Virus record (IMG/VR): IMGVR_UViG_3300001676_000018 | Span: 1-36,169 of that record | Length of the DNA: 36,169 nt | Source: a virus | Reading direction: 5' to 3' (one strand) | In this document: positions 7,701 through 18,100 of the stretch, piece by piece | How the letters are laid out: the number at the start of each line of letters is the position of its first letter | How positions within the stretch are numbered: position 1 is the stretch's first letter | Notes under the pieces: model-generated | What the model was told of the DNA's origin: nothing | Databases searched by the model: none | The model's input: the letters and a program-made list of their open reading frames with translations, nothing else | Made by a program: the position numbers and the translations under genes

Positions 7701-9824
7701 CAGGTGCCAGCCATCCTCAAGGCCCTCAGTGCCACGCACCTCAGGGTGAACGTCCCCGCCCCTACGCACCACAACCACAGTTCCACCGATATAGTTCTTA
7801 ACTGTCCTGGCTGATCGGTACGACTCCCCGAAGAGAACCTTCATGCTCCGCTCGGACTCCTTGTGAGTTGGTAGTTCTACGGAAGCATGAGACACGCTCT
7901 CTAGTTCCGTCTGTTCTTTTATCTGGCGATCTATCTCACGTATTCTCCTACGAGAGGACCTCAGTTCTTCCTTGGCCTCAACCACCGCAGCAAGAGAACC
8001 CTCCGACCCACGCAAGTGTTCCTGCGCCTCCACCTTTGCCTTCTGTAGGCGTTCGAGTGACTCCCTCAGTTCAGGGCGCTGCTTGTCAGCGAGGTCCTCC
8101 CATCCCTCCTTGAGCAACTTCAAGAACTCGCTACGGTGTCGAGATACCGCCTCTCTGTCAATGATCCTGTGAACGAAGTTCTCATTATGCGTCTTTACGT
8201 AGAACAACTTGCGATCAGTAACCTCCTTGCGTGTCATCATGCCAGCGAGTACTACCATGTCGTCGAACAACTTCTGCTCTTCGCCAAACAGTGCGCGTGC
8301 TTCCTTGATAGCCTTTATAGCAGCAGGGTTCAGTTGCTTTCCGTCGCTCGTCTTGAATGGCTGGAACCCGCTACCGTCTGCGCCCATTATTGTTAGGTTG
8401 GGATCGAAGTTGTCGTCGAGTCTTCGGTATGCCATCTCCACTGCTATGTCGAAGTGGTCGTAGCCTGAGTCGATGACGGGTAGGTCTCTCCTGAAGTTCG
8501 CACCCTCCGCCTTACCCTTGTCGTAGATTCCTCTTTGCGCCCTGCGTATACCCACTGCGTGTAGTTCGACCATGGCCTTAAGGCGTTCAAGACTCGTACC
8601 ATGTGTGGAACCTGTCTTCACAAGGGCGGTGTCCGTGAACACGTCGATAATACGGTTGGCTTCTTTACTCTTGCTAACAGCCATGCGCATGTTAGGGGTG
8701 AAGAAGAATAACTTATTAAAGAAGAAGTTGCCCCATGAACCACGCCGTAGCCCAATCAACTCGACGATGTTCTTGTTCACGCCGTCAAGTATCTGGTTCC
8801 ATGCGTCATCGCCAACAAGGTCCTCGTCCAGGGATCTACCCGCACGAAGGGATTCGATCAGCGACTCTACCTTACCCTGCAATGCTGGTCGGGCTTTTAT
8901 GTTGTCCAGCATAACTGCTCGGGCACTGTCTAACGCCTCCGGCACTGTGTCCTCACCGAAGCGACGACGAACGGCACTCCTGTACCCAACGGACATCGTC
9001 GCAGCGGCCCCACTCAGCACTGCACCAAAGGCTGTCTCAAATATTATGTTGGTGTAAACTTCCTTCGGTGTCCTGGTGCCAATGCCACGGTAAAGTATGG
9101 CCTCACGGACAGCAGAGGTAGCGCCCGCACCAGCAGTGGCAGCAAAGGAGGCGGCTAGTATCGTGTAGAGTTTACTGGCACCAGCAGCAGCACGGGCTCG
9201 GGTGAGTACGCCCCTTGTTATGAAGAAGTCTGCGTATATCTGCTCGTCCCATGGTGCACTTGTTAAGCCCGCAAGTAACTGCCACCCTATGCCGGACTTG
9301 TGTAGTGTATCCCTGTCCGCTTGGCTCTGCTCGTACATACGGATAAGGGCCGCACGACCCTCCTCTGTGAGTTCACTGTTCAGGCGATCTATGAACCTTT
9401 CGGCACGCTCCTCGTCTGAGAACTTGGGCAGGGTACCGCTGTAGTCGCCTTCAGTGGGTGTGTAACCCATGACGTCTGTACGGAATGTCTGCATCCCCTC
9501 CTCTGCCCAGTCATCAAGGTATGTTTTTACACCTTCGGCAAGGTGTTCGTCGGAACCCGCAGTCATGTATGACAGGAAGTCCCTGCCCCACTCGTACACA
9601 CCAGTGACAACTGGCTCATTACCAGTGAGCAGCAAGTCAGGATCTTTGAAGGCTCGTGATACTGTGCCACCTATGCCAAGGTATTCACGGTTGTGCGCAC
9701 CAAGGGTTGACCAAAATGACGGGCCTTCCTTGGCTGCTTCGATCATTTGCATCCTTGCACCAGGAGGTATGGCATATCCTGGTCGCCTACTATAGATACC
9801 CGGCTTGGTTATTCCATCATTCAC
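4776..9824 (-). CDS. Giant internal virion (ejection) protein, gp16-like
   Basis: The product has 1682 residues. GTG 9824 overlaps the previous stop by 8 bases and has GAGGG upstream. Its position after gp14- and gp15-like genes and its size match the largest ejected core protein of podoviruses. Visible parts are a hydrophobic alanine-rich region at about 225-300 (ILAASFAATAGAGATSAV), long charged coiled-coil-prone regions (about 590-660 and 860-1080), and a C-terminal region with ARVMLQFKKFFIVATEQLL and a following hydrophobic stretch (YGTAVGLMVAGTMVTAG) like those in gp16-type proteins. I see no lytic transglycosylase signature. Such proteins leave the capsid during infection and help form the DNA channel across the envelope. 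The family assignment rests on context and overall pattern. Confidence 0.75.
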   Translation of the reverse strand: MNDGITKPGIYSRRPGYAIPPGARMQMIEAAKEGPSFWSTLGAHNREYLGIGGTVSRAFKDPDLLLTGNEPVVTGVYEWGRDFLSYMTAGSDEHLAEGVKTYLDDWAEEGMQTFRTDVMGYTPTEGDYSGTLPKFSDEERAERFIDRLNSELTEEGRAALIRMYEQSQADRDTLHKSGIGWQLLAGLTSAPWDEQIYADFFITRGVLTRARAAAGASKLYTILAASFAATAGAGATSAVREAILYRGIGTRTPKEVYTNIIFETAFGAVLSGAAATMSVGYRSAVRRRFGEDTVPEALDSARAVMLDNIKARPALQGKVESLIESLRAGRSLDEDLVGDDAWNQILDGVNKNIVELIGLRRGSWGNFFFNKLFFFTPNMRMAVSKSKEANRIIDVFTDTALVKTGSTHGTSLERLKAMVELHAVGIRRAQRGIYDKGKAEGANFRRDLPVIDSGYDHFDIAVEMAYRRLDDNFDPNLTIMGADGSGFQPFKTSDGKQLNPAAIKAIKEARALFGEEQKLFDDMVVLAGMMTRKEVTDRKLFYVKTHNENFVHRIIDREAVSRHRSEFLKLLKEGWEDLADKQRPELRESLERLQKAKVEAQEHLRGSEGSLAAVVEAKEELRSSRRRIREIDRQIKEQTELESVSHASVELPTHKESERSMKVLFGESYRSARTVKNYIGGTVVVVRRGGDVHPEVRGTEGLEDGWHLYYIHKGIETTGRDLRDSGVKYTKSFRTLKEAKEVMSDISESGDEAASRFSDTFMIQPGDMAAMSVREHRIESIAEMAADTSRLPGLEVKKKDELAFIEEMKKFIGESDAESSITERKRFIFEADEAINAKQTELDNLSWDSDKAEAVWKGWSTPSQGDVLSLVHTDPTMQRSLLIADKYVERFLRISSDAQRHNFYQGLGLKVVAFHRLAHGDTIQFQRETNKLLEEAHRIERSLREVSDKMTDEDLVKNHLRVIEIEDELSILTETQRLRMDVRMNSSYGKEELQKMLAKVTKVTEALRSARKAVREAGDDDKEALSVAYDKAYKDYTKLSKRVSKGEVPGSIEPEGKIRPDRVLEWSSSEPPSSTILAAVSSNRSIHAEIIAWRMAKVTDRVIEERTHAWQVSISQLPHRAVLLREFIENIKADPGRSKKHAKVKDRAISDLDIVHQRIFNTWQRVPENRLWSASVNLVRNYNFATNMGGVTFSSLPDIAMGIFVAGPGPFLAATYKYGLYKIKRMIKTLPPDEKYWVQDLIYAQELVGTNMQGRAGSIASVKAEMAGKRSYSVTDRLEQTSEAVANATTNLILLNRWNGFWKSVNSLASASRISRIADDLAKGKSIDRFWANRRGDKRFISHMRLNERDLLDIDKLNKKFGSVYENDMGGKFYQTKAEDWSSTVGVSQRRAMELRARVTASVTTAGEMGIITPGAGNVPGMADRTIFARVMLQFKKFFIVATEQLLIPLAQRMGSFDLTAYGTAVGLMVAGTMVTAGKDAMRGRESFPHISGTGGRARGSTKEQYYANVAKLAMNAVDRSGAMAILSEPWGMLESTTYPPSDILTQNLLGSNTGGGLSRSQQKGWVEQMMGPTVGKLHEAWWMGNEALQIMVGGKPLNAKHLSRGRRFVPWQNVLPFTLLVDTGLSMAAAGRAYNQRSPWQKNWTPADFYWRQFKHIEHRLAPLLMDVDFTGYDPKTSIME

Positions 9825-12800
9825 TGATCGCCCTCAACTTCTGCTCAACGATCCTGGCATGGCGCTCCCAGTCAGCCCCGTATATTCCTGCGGAAGGAAG
9901 CCGATCAACCTGCTCCAGGTAGTATCCATAGGTCTCGATCTTGCGGGCCATACGATCCAGTATCAGGTTCTGATTCTCAAACCGTTTGTTCTTCAGATAC
10001 CATCGCTGTTCGTTTATTTCACCTGCGGTTCGTCGAAGGTTATTCCTACCCATGTCGTCTACGATCCTAATCTGCATTTCTGTCAAGTCCTCAAGGAGTT
10101 TTGGTAGATTCAGCGGGGCAGACATTTGCTTATTCCAGTCAGCCACGCCTTGCGTCATGGAGATCGCTGTAGTACCCGCTGCCTCAATCACCTCTTCTCC
10201 GGTAAGTCCTCTACCGTCCCCCTCGCCCAGATCTACGGTCCAGACCTTCTGTCCTCCCACCTTCCTACGCGTAGACCCTTGTACTTTCGTGAACGGCAGT
10301 GAAGGAATACCTTGTTGATCCAAGAAGTTCCAAAGGTTATCTTCATTGGCCATGATTGAGAGTTCATATCTAAGAACTCGATCAGTAAAGACACCCATCT
10401 CTTCCGTAGTGTACGGCCTTATCCTATACTCTTGCACCTCTCCAGGTTTGTCGGGGCCGGTAAGCGAGGGGTTTATGTACGCTACCCTTCCCACGTTACG
10501 TGTGTCGATGCCCATAGTATCCCTCATGTACTCACGTGTTGTCTTTCCATAATCACCCGCCCTACTGCGTATCGTCCTGGGTAGACGGGAAGCGAATAGC
10601 CCATACTCAGTTGTGTACTCATTAAGGGTCTTCGGCACCAAGCCCTCGTCCCTCAAGTGGATCATGAACTCCGGGGTGTCATGACTTAACTCAATCTCAT
10701 ACCCATACGTCATGCTTGTGGTGTCAATGTATATGCCTGTTGCGTTAAAGAAACTCTCTCCGGTTAATATGTCCTCCGCTGTAGTGGGGAAGAAGTCCGA
10801 AAGCCTCTTGTTCCTTTGCGGTTCTCCCGAACGGGCAGAGGGGGCACCTATGCTGATCCACGACAGTAGGTCTATGGTTAGTTTCTGACGGTCACTGAGC
10901 CCCTCAATGTCTACGGAGGGTAGGGATTCCTTGATGTTTGGATTCGACCTAGCCCAGTCGAGGTAGTCCTTTACTGTGTCAGCGAACTGCTCTACCATAC
11001 CTTCCGGCATGTTCTTATTAGAGGCTAGGGCGTGATCGTACCAGTCGTCGGCAAACTCAAGCGGGTCACCCCCAGGTAGTAGTTGATTAAACTCGTGCCA
11101 GCCACTAAGGATTGCGTCAGCGTCGAGCGCATCAAGGGGCTGGTCTCTTGTAAAGTCTTGCACCGTATTTATTAGACGGTGGGCTGAGTGCGGTATATCG
11201 TCCTGGTCTAGTAGGAACTTCCTTGCAGCCTCAACATCTTGTGGTGAGTATTTTAGATTGTCCTGGTCTGCGCTCACAGTTTCCATGAAGTCTATAAGAC
11301 CACCCATGTCGGAGTTGGCTACTAGTGTGTGACCTGCTTCGGGATTGAAGTGACCTGTACCAGCCCGGTTACTCCAGAACACGTCACCCCTTACCTGCAT
11401 CCCGGGTATCTCACCTTCCTTCTCATACTTTGGATCAAGGACATTGAGAAACGAGTCGTTAAGATTCAGGTATCTATCTTGGAAGTCTCCTCCGAACCCG
11501 CTCTCCGCTATAAGTCCCTGTAGGGCCCTGGACTCTGACGGGTCGTCTAACTTCACAAGCCTGCCCTGTCTCTCAAGTGCACGCATTCCAGTATAGGACG
11601 GTTGTAGGGCCTCTTTGAAGTACGCTCTATTGTCTAAGTCCAAGAATGAAAACGCTGTGTTGTAGTCCCTTATTATTCCTATATCCACCGCTGTTTGAAC
11701 TATGCTGTTTAAGTGGTTATCATCCTTATCTACCCATGCTGGGAGTTGATCAGCGGCACGGCCACGAGTAGCCAAGCCCTGTAAGAATGCTCCACCTTTT
11801 TGCCCAGCCAACTCACCCACCGACAAGCCAAAGGCTAGTTCGTACTCACCAAAAAGATTAGTGGCGGACCTAGCAACAGACCTAACCATCCCAGCAGCGC
11901 CTTTTCCTGTTGACAGTTCACCGAACATACCCATCGACCACTGTCCTACATAGTGGAGTGCTGTGCCTATGTACCCGGCATTATCTGGTGCAGGGGTGTA
12001 GTTGAATGCCGACCCTTCGACCATGCCAGCAGACAGTTCAAAGAAGCCGTATTTGTTGATCTTGTTAAAAGCACCAGCCACGCCTGACCTAATATGCGAC
12101 TCACGTATTGCTTCTATCGACTCATCAGTAGATAATCCGAACGCCAACATGTCACCGGCAAAGATGACAAGCCCCGCTGCCCCACCTGTCAACGTCTTCA
12201 ACTTCCGTCCGAGCCTTGTAAGTGCGGTCCTGGCACCCTTATCAAACTCCGCCCGCTTCAAGGCCTGCCTGATACCCTTACCTCCTCCGTATTCCTTAAG
12301 CAATCTTTTTAGTTCTTTTCTGTACCGGGCCTTCTGGTCTTTTGTAGCAGAGGAGAACTGGTCTATTCTTTTCCGGTCACCCGCTGGAACTTTCAGCACG
12401 TCATACAAGTTGTCAAGTGTCTTCTGTGACTGCCCGCTGTAGTGCGTAGCGAACTGACCACCGGAAGTTCTCGCCCCCCTGATAGGCTCTGGTTGGAACT
12501 GATTCCATAGGTGGTCTACCATGTCTGCCCCACGGGGCCCTATCAGACTTGTTACTCTCTTCTCTGCCGCCTTGTTCAACCTGTACATGGCGTACGACGA
12601 CGACCCGCCCGCTACCACAACGTCTGCTGCATCCGTGAAGATCATGGCATGGCCTGCGTCTATGCCCTCTTGGAACTCTGCGTCTGCCGCTGCCTGCTCC
12701 GGTGTGAGTTGCCCTATCGGCTCACCACCTTGCTCTAAACGCAGCCCTCGTTCTACTGCATCATGAATGTGACCTTCTTCAGGCATATCCAGTGGAGGTC

Positions 12801-14643
12801 GCTCCTGCTTCGTCTGCCCGAGTAGTGCTGTCAACTTCTCAAAGCCTATGTTTTTGACGTCAATGGGCAATGAAGACTCGCCTCTCTCCCCGCCCACTGC
12901 ACGCAACTCATAAACACTATCACCATGTACTTCGGTGACAGCAGCGAACACCTCTCCATCTCCTGTTGAACCGAAGACGGAATGTAGTTGCGCTTGAGTC
13001 ATGCGCCCGTTGACATTCAGTGGGTCAAGGTACCAATCCCCTCCACCCTTGGTTGCCATTATGCCCGAGTTCTTAATGCCGAGTTTTAGAGACGCTGAGA
13101 TCTCTTCCATGTTCTTTGAAGCGTCTATTCTTCCGAACAACTTACCGGACAATATCTGCCTATGAAGTTCCGCCCGCCTTCCAGGCGTTAGATCCCCAGT
13201 ATCAAGACCGACCTCCTCTAATAGTCCCAATAATGCTGCCTTAGCATTTGCGCCCTGCTTCACTTCGTCGGCGGAGTACGCACTATCTGCTGTAGTCCCG
13301 TTCCACCCAGCCTTCCAAGCGTCAGTCAGTTCGACCGCTGAACCACCGCCACCGCCAGTGCTACCACCACCTGGGCCACCCCATACCGATGCATTGCCAC
13401 CTGTGTCAATCTCCATTATTACGGGCGTCTGAGTAAGCCTGTTCCAAGCGTCAGCATTTGATTGCAAAGAGAACCAATGGCCTACCCTTGACCACTCAGT
13501 GCGAGAGATCCAGAATATCCCGTCATCGCTGTACTTGCTGATCACGTCCAGAAGAGCCTCAGCAGACGTGTCCAGTGAAACTTGTGGCAACTTAATGAAG
13601 CCTGCTAGTTCGCTAGCGCCGGGTACGTACCCATGGGATGACTCCAAGGCAATCCTGGCTTCGGTAATAGGGGTGCCGTCTTCAATCAGGTCTACTACAT
13701 ACTGTCCGTACGAACTATTCTTCAGGCTAGAGATCGCTTCTGTCTTTATCCCTAACTTCTCTAGTTCCCCCTCGTAGTCTTGCGTATCAGCACTGGGGTT
13801 TCCAGGATCTACTAGGTCGGATAGTACGCCCACGATCTGCGCTTGCCCGGCTGTCGTGGATGCGTGACTAGTGAAGTTCTGCGCTGCTGAACGTCTCGCA
13901 AGGTCTATGTCGATGGCGTTCGCACCACTTGCTTCCCACTGCTTTAATAGTAACTCTAGTTGGGCGGGATTCTCGACCAGTTCTTGCGGGTTCCTTATCA
14001 GTTGTGTTACTTCTTGTCCAACCGCTTCGGGTAACCATGCCCTTGCATTAGACTTACCCGCTTCTGTCTGCAAGGAAGACATCCACTCCGTGTGACCCGT
14101 AAACAACTTATTAACTAAGTCAGTCCTGGTGTCGTTCTCTGCAATGTCAACGTTTACTCCACGTTGCAGCCTTGCATTGTCGAACGCTATCTTGGCTGTC
14201 TCTTCCCAGTCGGTCTTGATGGCGGGGGATAGGTCAGTTCGTGCCTGTTCCGCTGCTTTCTTTGCAGCGCCCTCAAACCACTTGTACTCTTCCGTTTTCG
14301 GGAACAACGCATCCGCTGGTTTTTGGAACTTCTCTGGATCAAAGACAACGCCATCCGCATACGAACCGTTACCCAGGCCTGCCTCAGTACCCGCGGCGGT
14401 GGCGTCGTCAGTGACTGTGTTGCTTAATGTGGACAACCCAGCCTTCACACGGGTCTCAACTTCGTTTATCTTCTCATTGTTCGCACTATCTATTAAACCG
14501 GCTGCTAGTTTGGTTGCGGATATGATAGAGTTAAATGTTTTCTGGTGATCCTCATAATCCTCCTGAAGGTCTTCTAGTTTGGACGTATCTTGCTGTAGTT
14601 TGCGGGGACGTGGGCCAGTGCCTGAAATGTTTATAACTACCAT
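9817..14643 (-). CDS. Giant internal virion protein, gp15-like
   Basis: This 1608-residue protein starts at ATG 14643, sharing one base with the stop of the gp14-like gene (TAATG). The N-terminal quarter is helical and alanine-rich (FNSIISATKLAAGLIDSANN; AAKKAAEQARTD). Near residues 425-440 is a pure Gly/Ser linker (GGPGGGSTGGGGGS) that appears to join two separately folded halves. Further on are basic helical segments (QALKRAEFDKGARTALTRLG) and a hydrophobic patch (TGGAAGLVIFAGDMLAFG). No catalytic motif was found. Position between the gp14- and gp16-like genes suggests the middle ejection protein of the core. It is about twice the length of T7 gp15. The role is inferred from order. Confidence 0.72.
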   Translation of the reverse strand: MVVINISGTGPRPRKLQQDTSKLEDLQEDYEDHQKTFNSIISATKLAAGLIDSANNEKINEVETRVKAGLSTLSNTVTDDATAAGTEAGLGNGSYADGVVFDPEKFQKPADALFPKTEEYKWFEGAAKKAAEQARTDLSPAIKTDWEETAKIAFDNARLQRGVNVDIAENDTRTDLVNKLFTGHTEWMSSLQTEAGKSNARAWLPEAVGQEVTQLIRNPQELVENPAQLELLLKQWEASGANAIDIDLARRSAAQNFTSHASTTAGQAQIVGVLSDLVDPGNPSADTQDYEGELEKLGIKTEAISSLKNSSYGQYVVDLIEDGTPITEARIALESSHGYVPGASELAGFIKLPQVSLDTSAEALLDVISKYSDDGIFWISRTEWSRVGHWFSLQSNADAWNRLTQTPVIMEIDTGGNASVWGGPGGGSTGGGGGSAVELTDAWKAGWNGTTADSAYSADEVKQGANAKAALLGLLEEVGLDTGDLTPGRRAELHRQILSGKLFGRIDASKNMEEISASLKLGIKNSGIMATKGGGDWYLDPLNVNGRMTQAQLHSVFGSTGDGEVFAAVTEVHGDSVYELRAVGGERGESSLPIDVKNIGFEKLTALLGQTKQERPPLDMPEEGHIHDAVERGLRLEQGGEPIGQLTPEQAAADAEFQEGIDAGHAMIFTDAADVVVAGGSSSYAMYRLNKAAEKRVTSLIGPRGADMVDHLWNQFQPEPIRGARTSGGQFATHYSGQSQKTLDNLYDVLKVPAGDRKRIDQFSSATKDQKARYRKELKRLLKEYGGGKGIRQALKRAEFDKGARTALTRLGRKLKTLTGGAAGLVIFAGDMLAFGLSTDESIEAIRESHIRSGVAGAFNKINKYGFFELSAGMVEGSAFNYTPAPDNAGYIGTALHYVGQWSMGMFGELSTGKGAAGMVRSVARSATNLFGEYELAFGLSVGELAGQKGGAFLQGLATRGRAADQLPAWVDKDDNHLNSIVQTAVDIGIIRDYNTAFSFLDLDNRAYFKEALQPSYTGMRALERQGRLVKLDDPSESRALQGLIAESGFGGDFQDRYLNLNDSFLNVLDPKYEKEGEIPGMQVRGDVFWSNRAGTGHFNPEAGHTLVANSDMGGLIDFMETVSADQDNLKYSPQDVEAARKFLLDQDDIPHSAHRLINTVQDFTRDQPLDALDADAILSGWHEFNQLLPGGDPLEFADDWYDHALASNKNMPEGMVEQFADTVKDYLDWARSNPNIKESLPSVDIEGLSDRQKLTIDLLSWISIGAPSARSGEPQRNKRLSDFFPTTAEDILTGESFFNATGIYIDTTSMTYGYEIELSHDTPEFMIHLRDEGLVPKTLNEYTTEYGLFASRLPRTIRSRAGDYGKTTREYMRDTMGIDTRNVGRVAYINPSLTGPDKPGEVQEYRIRPYTTEEMGVFTDRVLRYELSIMANEDNLWNFLDQQGIPSLPFTKVQGSTRRKVGGQKVWTVDLGEGDGRGLTGEEVIEAAGTTAISMTQGVADWNKQMSAPLNLPKLLEDLTEMQIRIVDDMGRNNLRRTAGEINEQRWYLKNKRFENQNLILDRMARKIETYGYYLEQVDRLPSAGIYGADWERHARIVEQKLRAISE

Positions 14644-15107
14644 TAGACCACCCGAGTACTACTAGTATCGCCCCGGTAATGTCTACCTGGGTTTGTAAGT
14701 GTCATGTGCCTCCTTGAGTCCTTCCACCAGTGGTGCTTCTTCGGCAACCCCGCAAGTGTCGCTTCTTGCTGAAGGACGGACTCGATCATTATGTCGGACT
14801 CTACTGCCTGCGCTGAACCAGACCTCATGGACACACCTGACGCACCGTACAGGGCTCTCTGGCTTGCTGCCTGGAACCTTGACTGGCGACCTATGTCCAA
14901 GGCATGGAAGACAAGTTGCCCCGCCTTCAGGCGGTCCTTCTCCCGGCGAATCCTCTTCTTCTTCTTCCTTGCTTGGGAGCCCGATAGTCCACCAAAGAGG
15001 CCGCCAAGGATAGCGCCTACGGCTGTTCCAATGCCGGGTAAAATCGCAGTGCCTAAGGTCGCTCCTGCCGTTGCCCCAGATACTGCGGAGTCAAGTTCTT
15101 CAGCCAT
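14643..15107 (-). CDS. Internal virion protein with glycine zipper, gp14-like
   Basis: This 154-residue protein begins with a long glycine-zipper hydrophobic region at residues 10-43 (ATAGATLGTAILPGIGTAVG, then AILGGLFGGLSG). A basic patch (ARKKKKRIRREKDR) follows, and then the segment QRALYGASGVSMRSGSAQAV, which resembles the Y-x-A-S-G-V ... G-S/T-P motif common in gp14-type proteins. These proteins are ejected first and insert in the outer membrane to begin the DNA channel. ATG 15107 overlaps the nozzle gene's stop as TAATG. The order nozzle, gp14, gp15, gp16 is the standard podovirus order and supports the call. Confidence 0.83.
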   Translation of the reverse strand: MAEELDSAVSGATAGATLGTAILPGIGTAVGAILGGLFGGLSGSQARKKKKRIRREKDRLKAGQLVFHALDIGRQSRFQAASQRALYGASGVSMRSGSAQAVESDIMIESVLQQEATLAGLPKKHHWWKDSRRHMTLTNPGRHYRGDTSSTRVV

Positions 15108-18100
15108 TAGCCCTCCACACTCATGTCAACAGTATAGCCACATAACTCCACCGGGTACGGCCTGTTAGAACTTATCACAAGCAACGGCTGTATCCCGTAT
15201 AACCCGGTAGCAGCGCACTCCGTCCATCCTGTGTGTTCCGTGTGGGGAGTGATTTGGTTGCTAGTTAAGTCAAGTGGTATGCCGTCGATTTCTAGCCCAT
15301 TGACCTGGACTCCCTTGCTTCCATTGACATTGACCACGACCGACGAATAGTTCTTCATTCTTCCGAGGGTGGAAGTAACACGTATGCCTGTCACTACTTC
15401 AGGAACTCTAGGGGTAACTGAGAACGGTATGGCAAGACCTACAGTGGCGTTGGTGGCGGTGGTACCCATTGAGTCGTTAAAGTCCACCGCCCCATTCGAT
15501 GCCACCAGTACAGTGCCCTTGTATAGGCCATCTGCAATAACGTGAACGGTCTGCCCTCTGAGCGGGTGTCCGGCAGGGACATATAGAAGGTTATCCTGTG
15601 GAAGGGGGTTGGCAATGGAACCGTCTGGGGTGTACGACTGATCAAGGTATACGTCACAATCATACCTGGACAGGTGGTACTTGCCTGTGCCGTCAATGGC
15701 TGGATCGTCTACGGCTGGGACGTTCGTTAGGTAAGGTGGATAAGATTGAGCGGTAACAGGCCCAGTGGACTGGGTGGCTATGTAGAAGTCGTCTCCTGTA
15801 GTCGCATTAACAGTGCCGAGTGTGTTGTAGTGCCTTGCAGGGGATATAGAAGCGCATAGTGGCAACTTCATTCGGCTCCATCCGAACGTCCCCTCTTGCT
15901 CATTTATACGGCAGGCTAGTACCTCGCCGTCCGACATGCGCACTAGCACCACAGGATCCTCGTCGCCCTCCCAGACAACCATCTCCTTTATCGTGCGGCC
16001 CTTGAATAGGTGTCGGTGGTCCTCCGTGATGTTGAGGCTAATGTACCGCTGGTTCTCGAATCTGTACCTTTGCGCCCTTATGGTTCTCATATCCTTTTGC
16101 ACGTAGAAGATATAGGTCCCGGCAATCACTGGCCTGACAGCCGAGGAGCCGTAAGCACTGTGCCGCTGTACCCCTACGCTTGTCGGAGACAGTGGTGTGC
16201 CACCTATAGCGAACTCTCCACTCGTCGTGCCTAGCATAAGATCTGTGCCAGAAGACATCCAGCGAACCATGCTTCCTCTCATATCATTGACAAGGAAGTG
16301 CATTGCATCTGGTGAGGTGCCCCCTAAAGAGAAGTCATATCCAGAGGGTGCGGAACTACCTACCACTACCTGCGGAGCCCCCTTGAACCCAGAGAAGTAC
16401 ACACGTCCTTGGTGGCTAGTGCCGCAAGTGGGAAACCCTACACCCTCCGACCAACCGAGGCTGTACTTCGCGGTGACGGTCTGATTGATGGGTGGGGTAA
16501 TGACGTACGCATGGTAGTATAGGCGCCAGTTCGCCGAGGAGGCGACAACATCAGTGTCTGACAACTTCTTGAGAGAAAGAGCAAACGTCCCTCCGTTAAG
16601 GTGCACTACTCCGCCTACACGTGGCTCGTTAAACGGGTCTATTCTATCCAGGTCGCCACGGTCCCTGGTATCAAATACATTCTCGTGATCCATGGGTATA
16701 GATTTATGTGTCGAAGCAGCCCCAGTCGCGCTGGTTCTGACCCTCTCATGGTTTCCTATATGGATAAACACCTTGTCGCCAACCTTTGGGGTGTGGTAAG
16801 TATCGGACAGTGAGTCAGTCTCTTCCCTACCTATCTGGTGGGACCATGACAAGGTTCTTTCGTACCCGTTCCTGTTGACGAGTCGGTAAAGATCTGCGTT
16901 GCCAGTGCCTACAACGTACGAAGCGACTGGCCCGCCGCCACTGCCCTGAAAGCCTGTGCCAACAAACCTTGTATAATCATGCTCTAAGCCTGAAAGTCCT
17001 GTTATATTTTCTACAGACCCATACTTACTAGGAGGACCTGAGGCATTCCCGGAGTTCCCTCCCCCCCGCGTGAGTGCTTCCTCAGTCGGATCGGTGTATA
17101 ACATATAATGTATGGTTTTACCAGACGATTGGTACGAACCCGCGCCCCTATACTTAGCATGCCCTATTACAACACCGCTATTGTTCTTGAACCTGATCGT
17201 GTCCCCGTATGAGCCACCAATAGTTCCCAAGGTCTTAGTATGGTCGTCCCTATGGTTTTGGTCAACTATCTTGTAGACGTCGATTCTCCTGGATACTCTT
17301 GGGGTTGTTAGGCCGCTGCCTGCGTTATGCCATATACCTGCCACGTCACCGTTTATGCACGAAGCCAGGAAAGGGGTATTGTCGAAATCGAGTGTTTGAT
17401 GTGCGGGATCGTCCTCGCCACCTGCATTATCGTAACCCAAATCTCCCTCAGGATCGGTCTTAGCACTAGGGGCGGAAATGATAGCATAGCCCTCATTTGC
17501 CGGATTTGCCGTGCTTGTCTTGGAAATAATGCAGCCTACGAGGGACGACTCCTGCATGTTCATGCTTGACTCAGTTGCCGATTGGGTCAGACTAATAGCC
17601 GTTATGTGCATTTCCGCTTTACCCAGTCCCGCCACTAGAGTGCCCGTTGCTTTCGTTCCTCTCACTGTGTGACTGAATACTAGCGACCCTTGATCCTGCC
17701 TGACCCACGGGCCATCCCAATCATTAGGGTCTGATATGTCTGCTCTGAAGGACCTACTATTTACCGACAAGTCCGTTATGTTCTCTACCCTTACCAACCG
17801 AGGAGATTCTACGGCACGCACACGCACGAAGAACCCGTGCCTGGACTCATGTGCGGTATTTGTTGCGAGGCTATATAGTCCAGAAGCGGTCGAAGTCGGG
17901 CCAGTGGAACAATGTCCTATTCGGTAAATGTGCCCCTTGTCCCCTTGGGTGAACCAATCACGATTTGTCACCATGTTATAGTTGTGACCATAGTTTTGAA
18001 CCCACGTGGCATCGGGTTCGATGTCCAGTGTGAACCGCTGCCCTTTTATGTCTACAGGTGGCGACCTGTCTACGCAGTCGTACGGTCGTGTGTCGAATGC

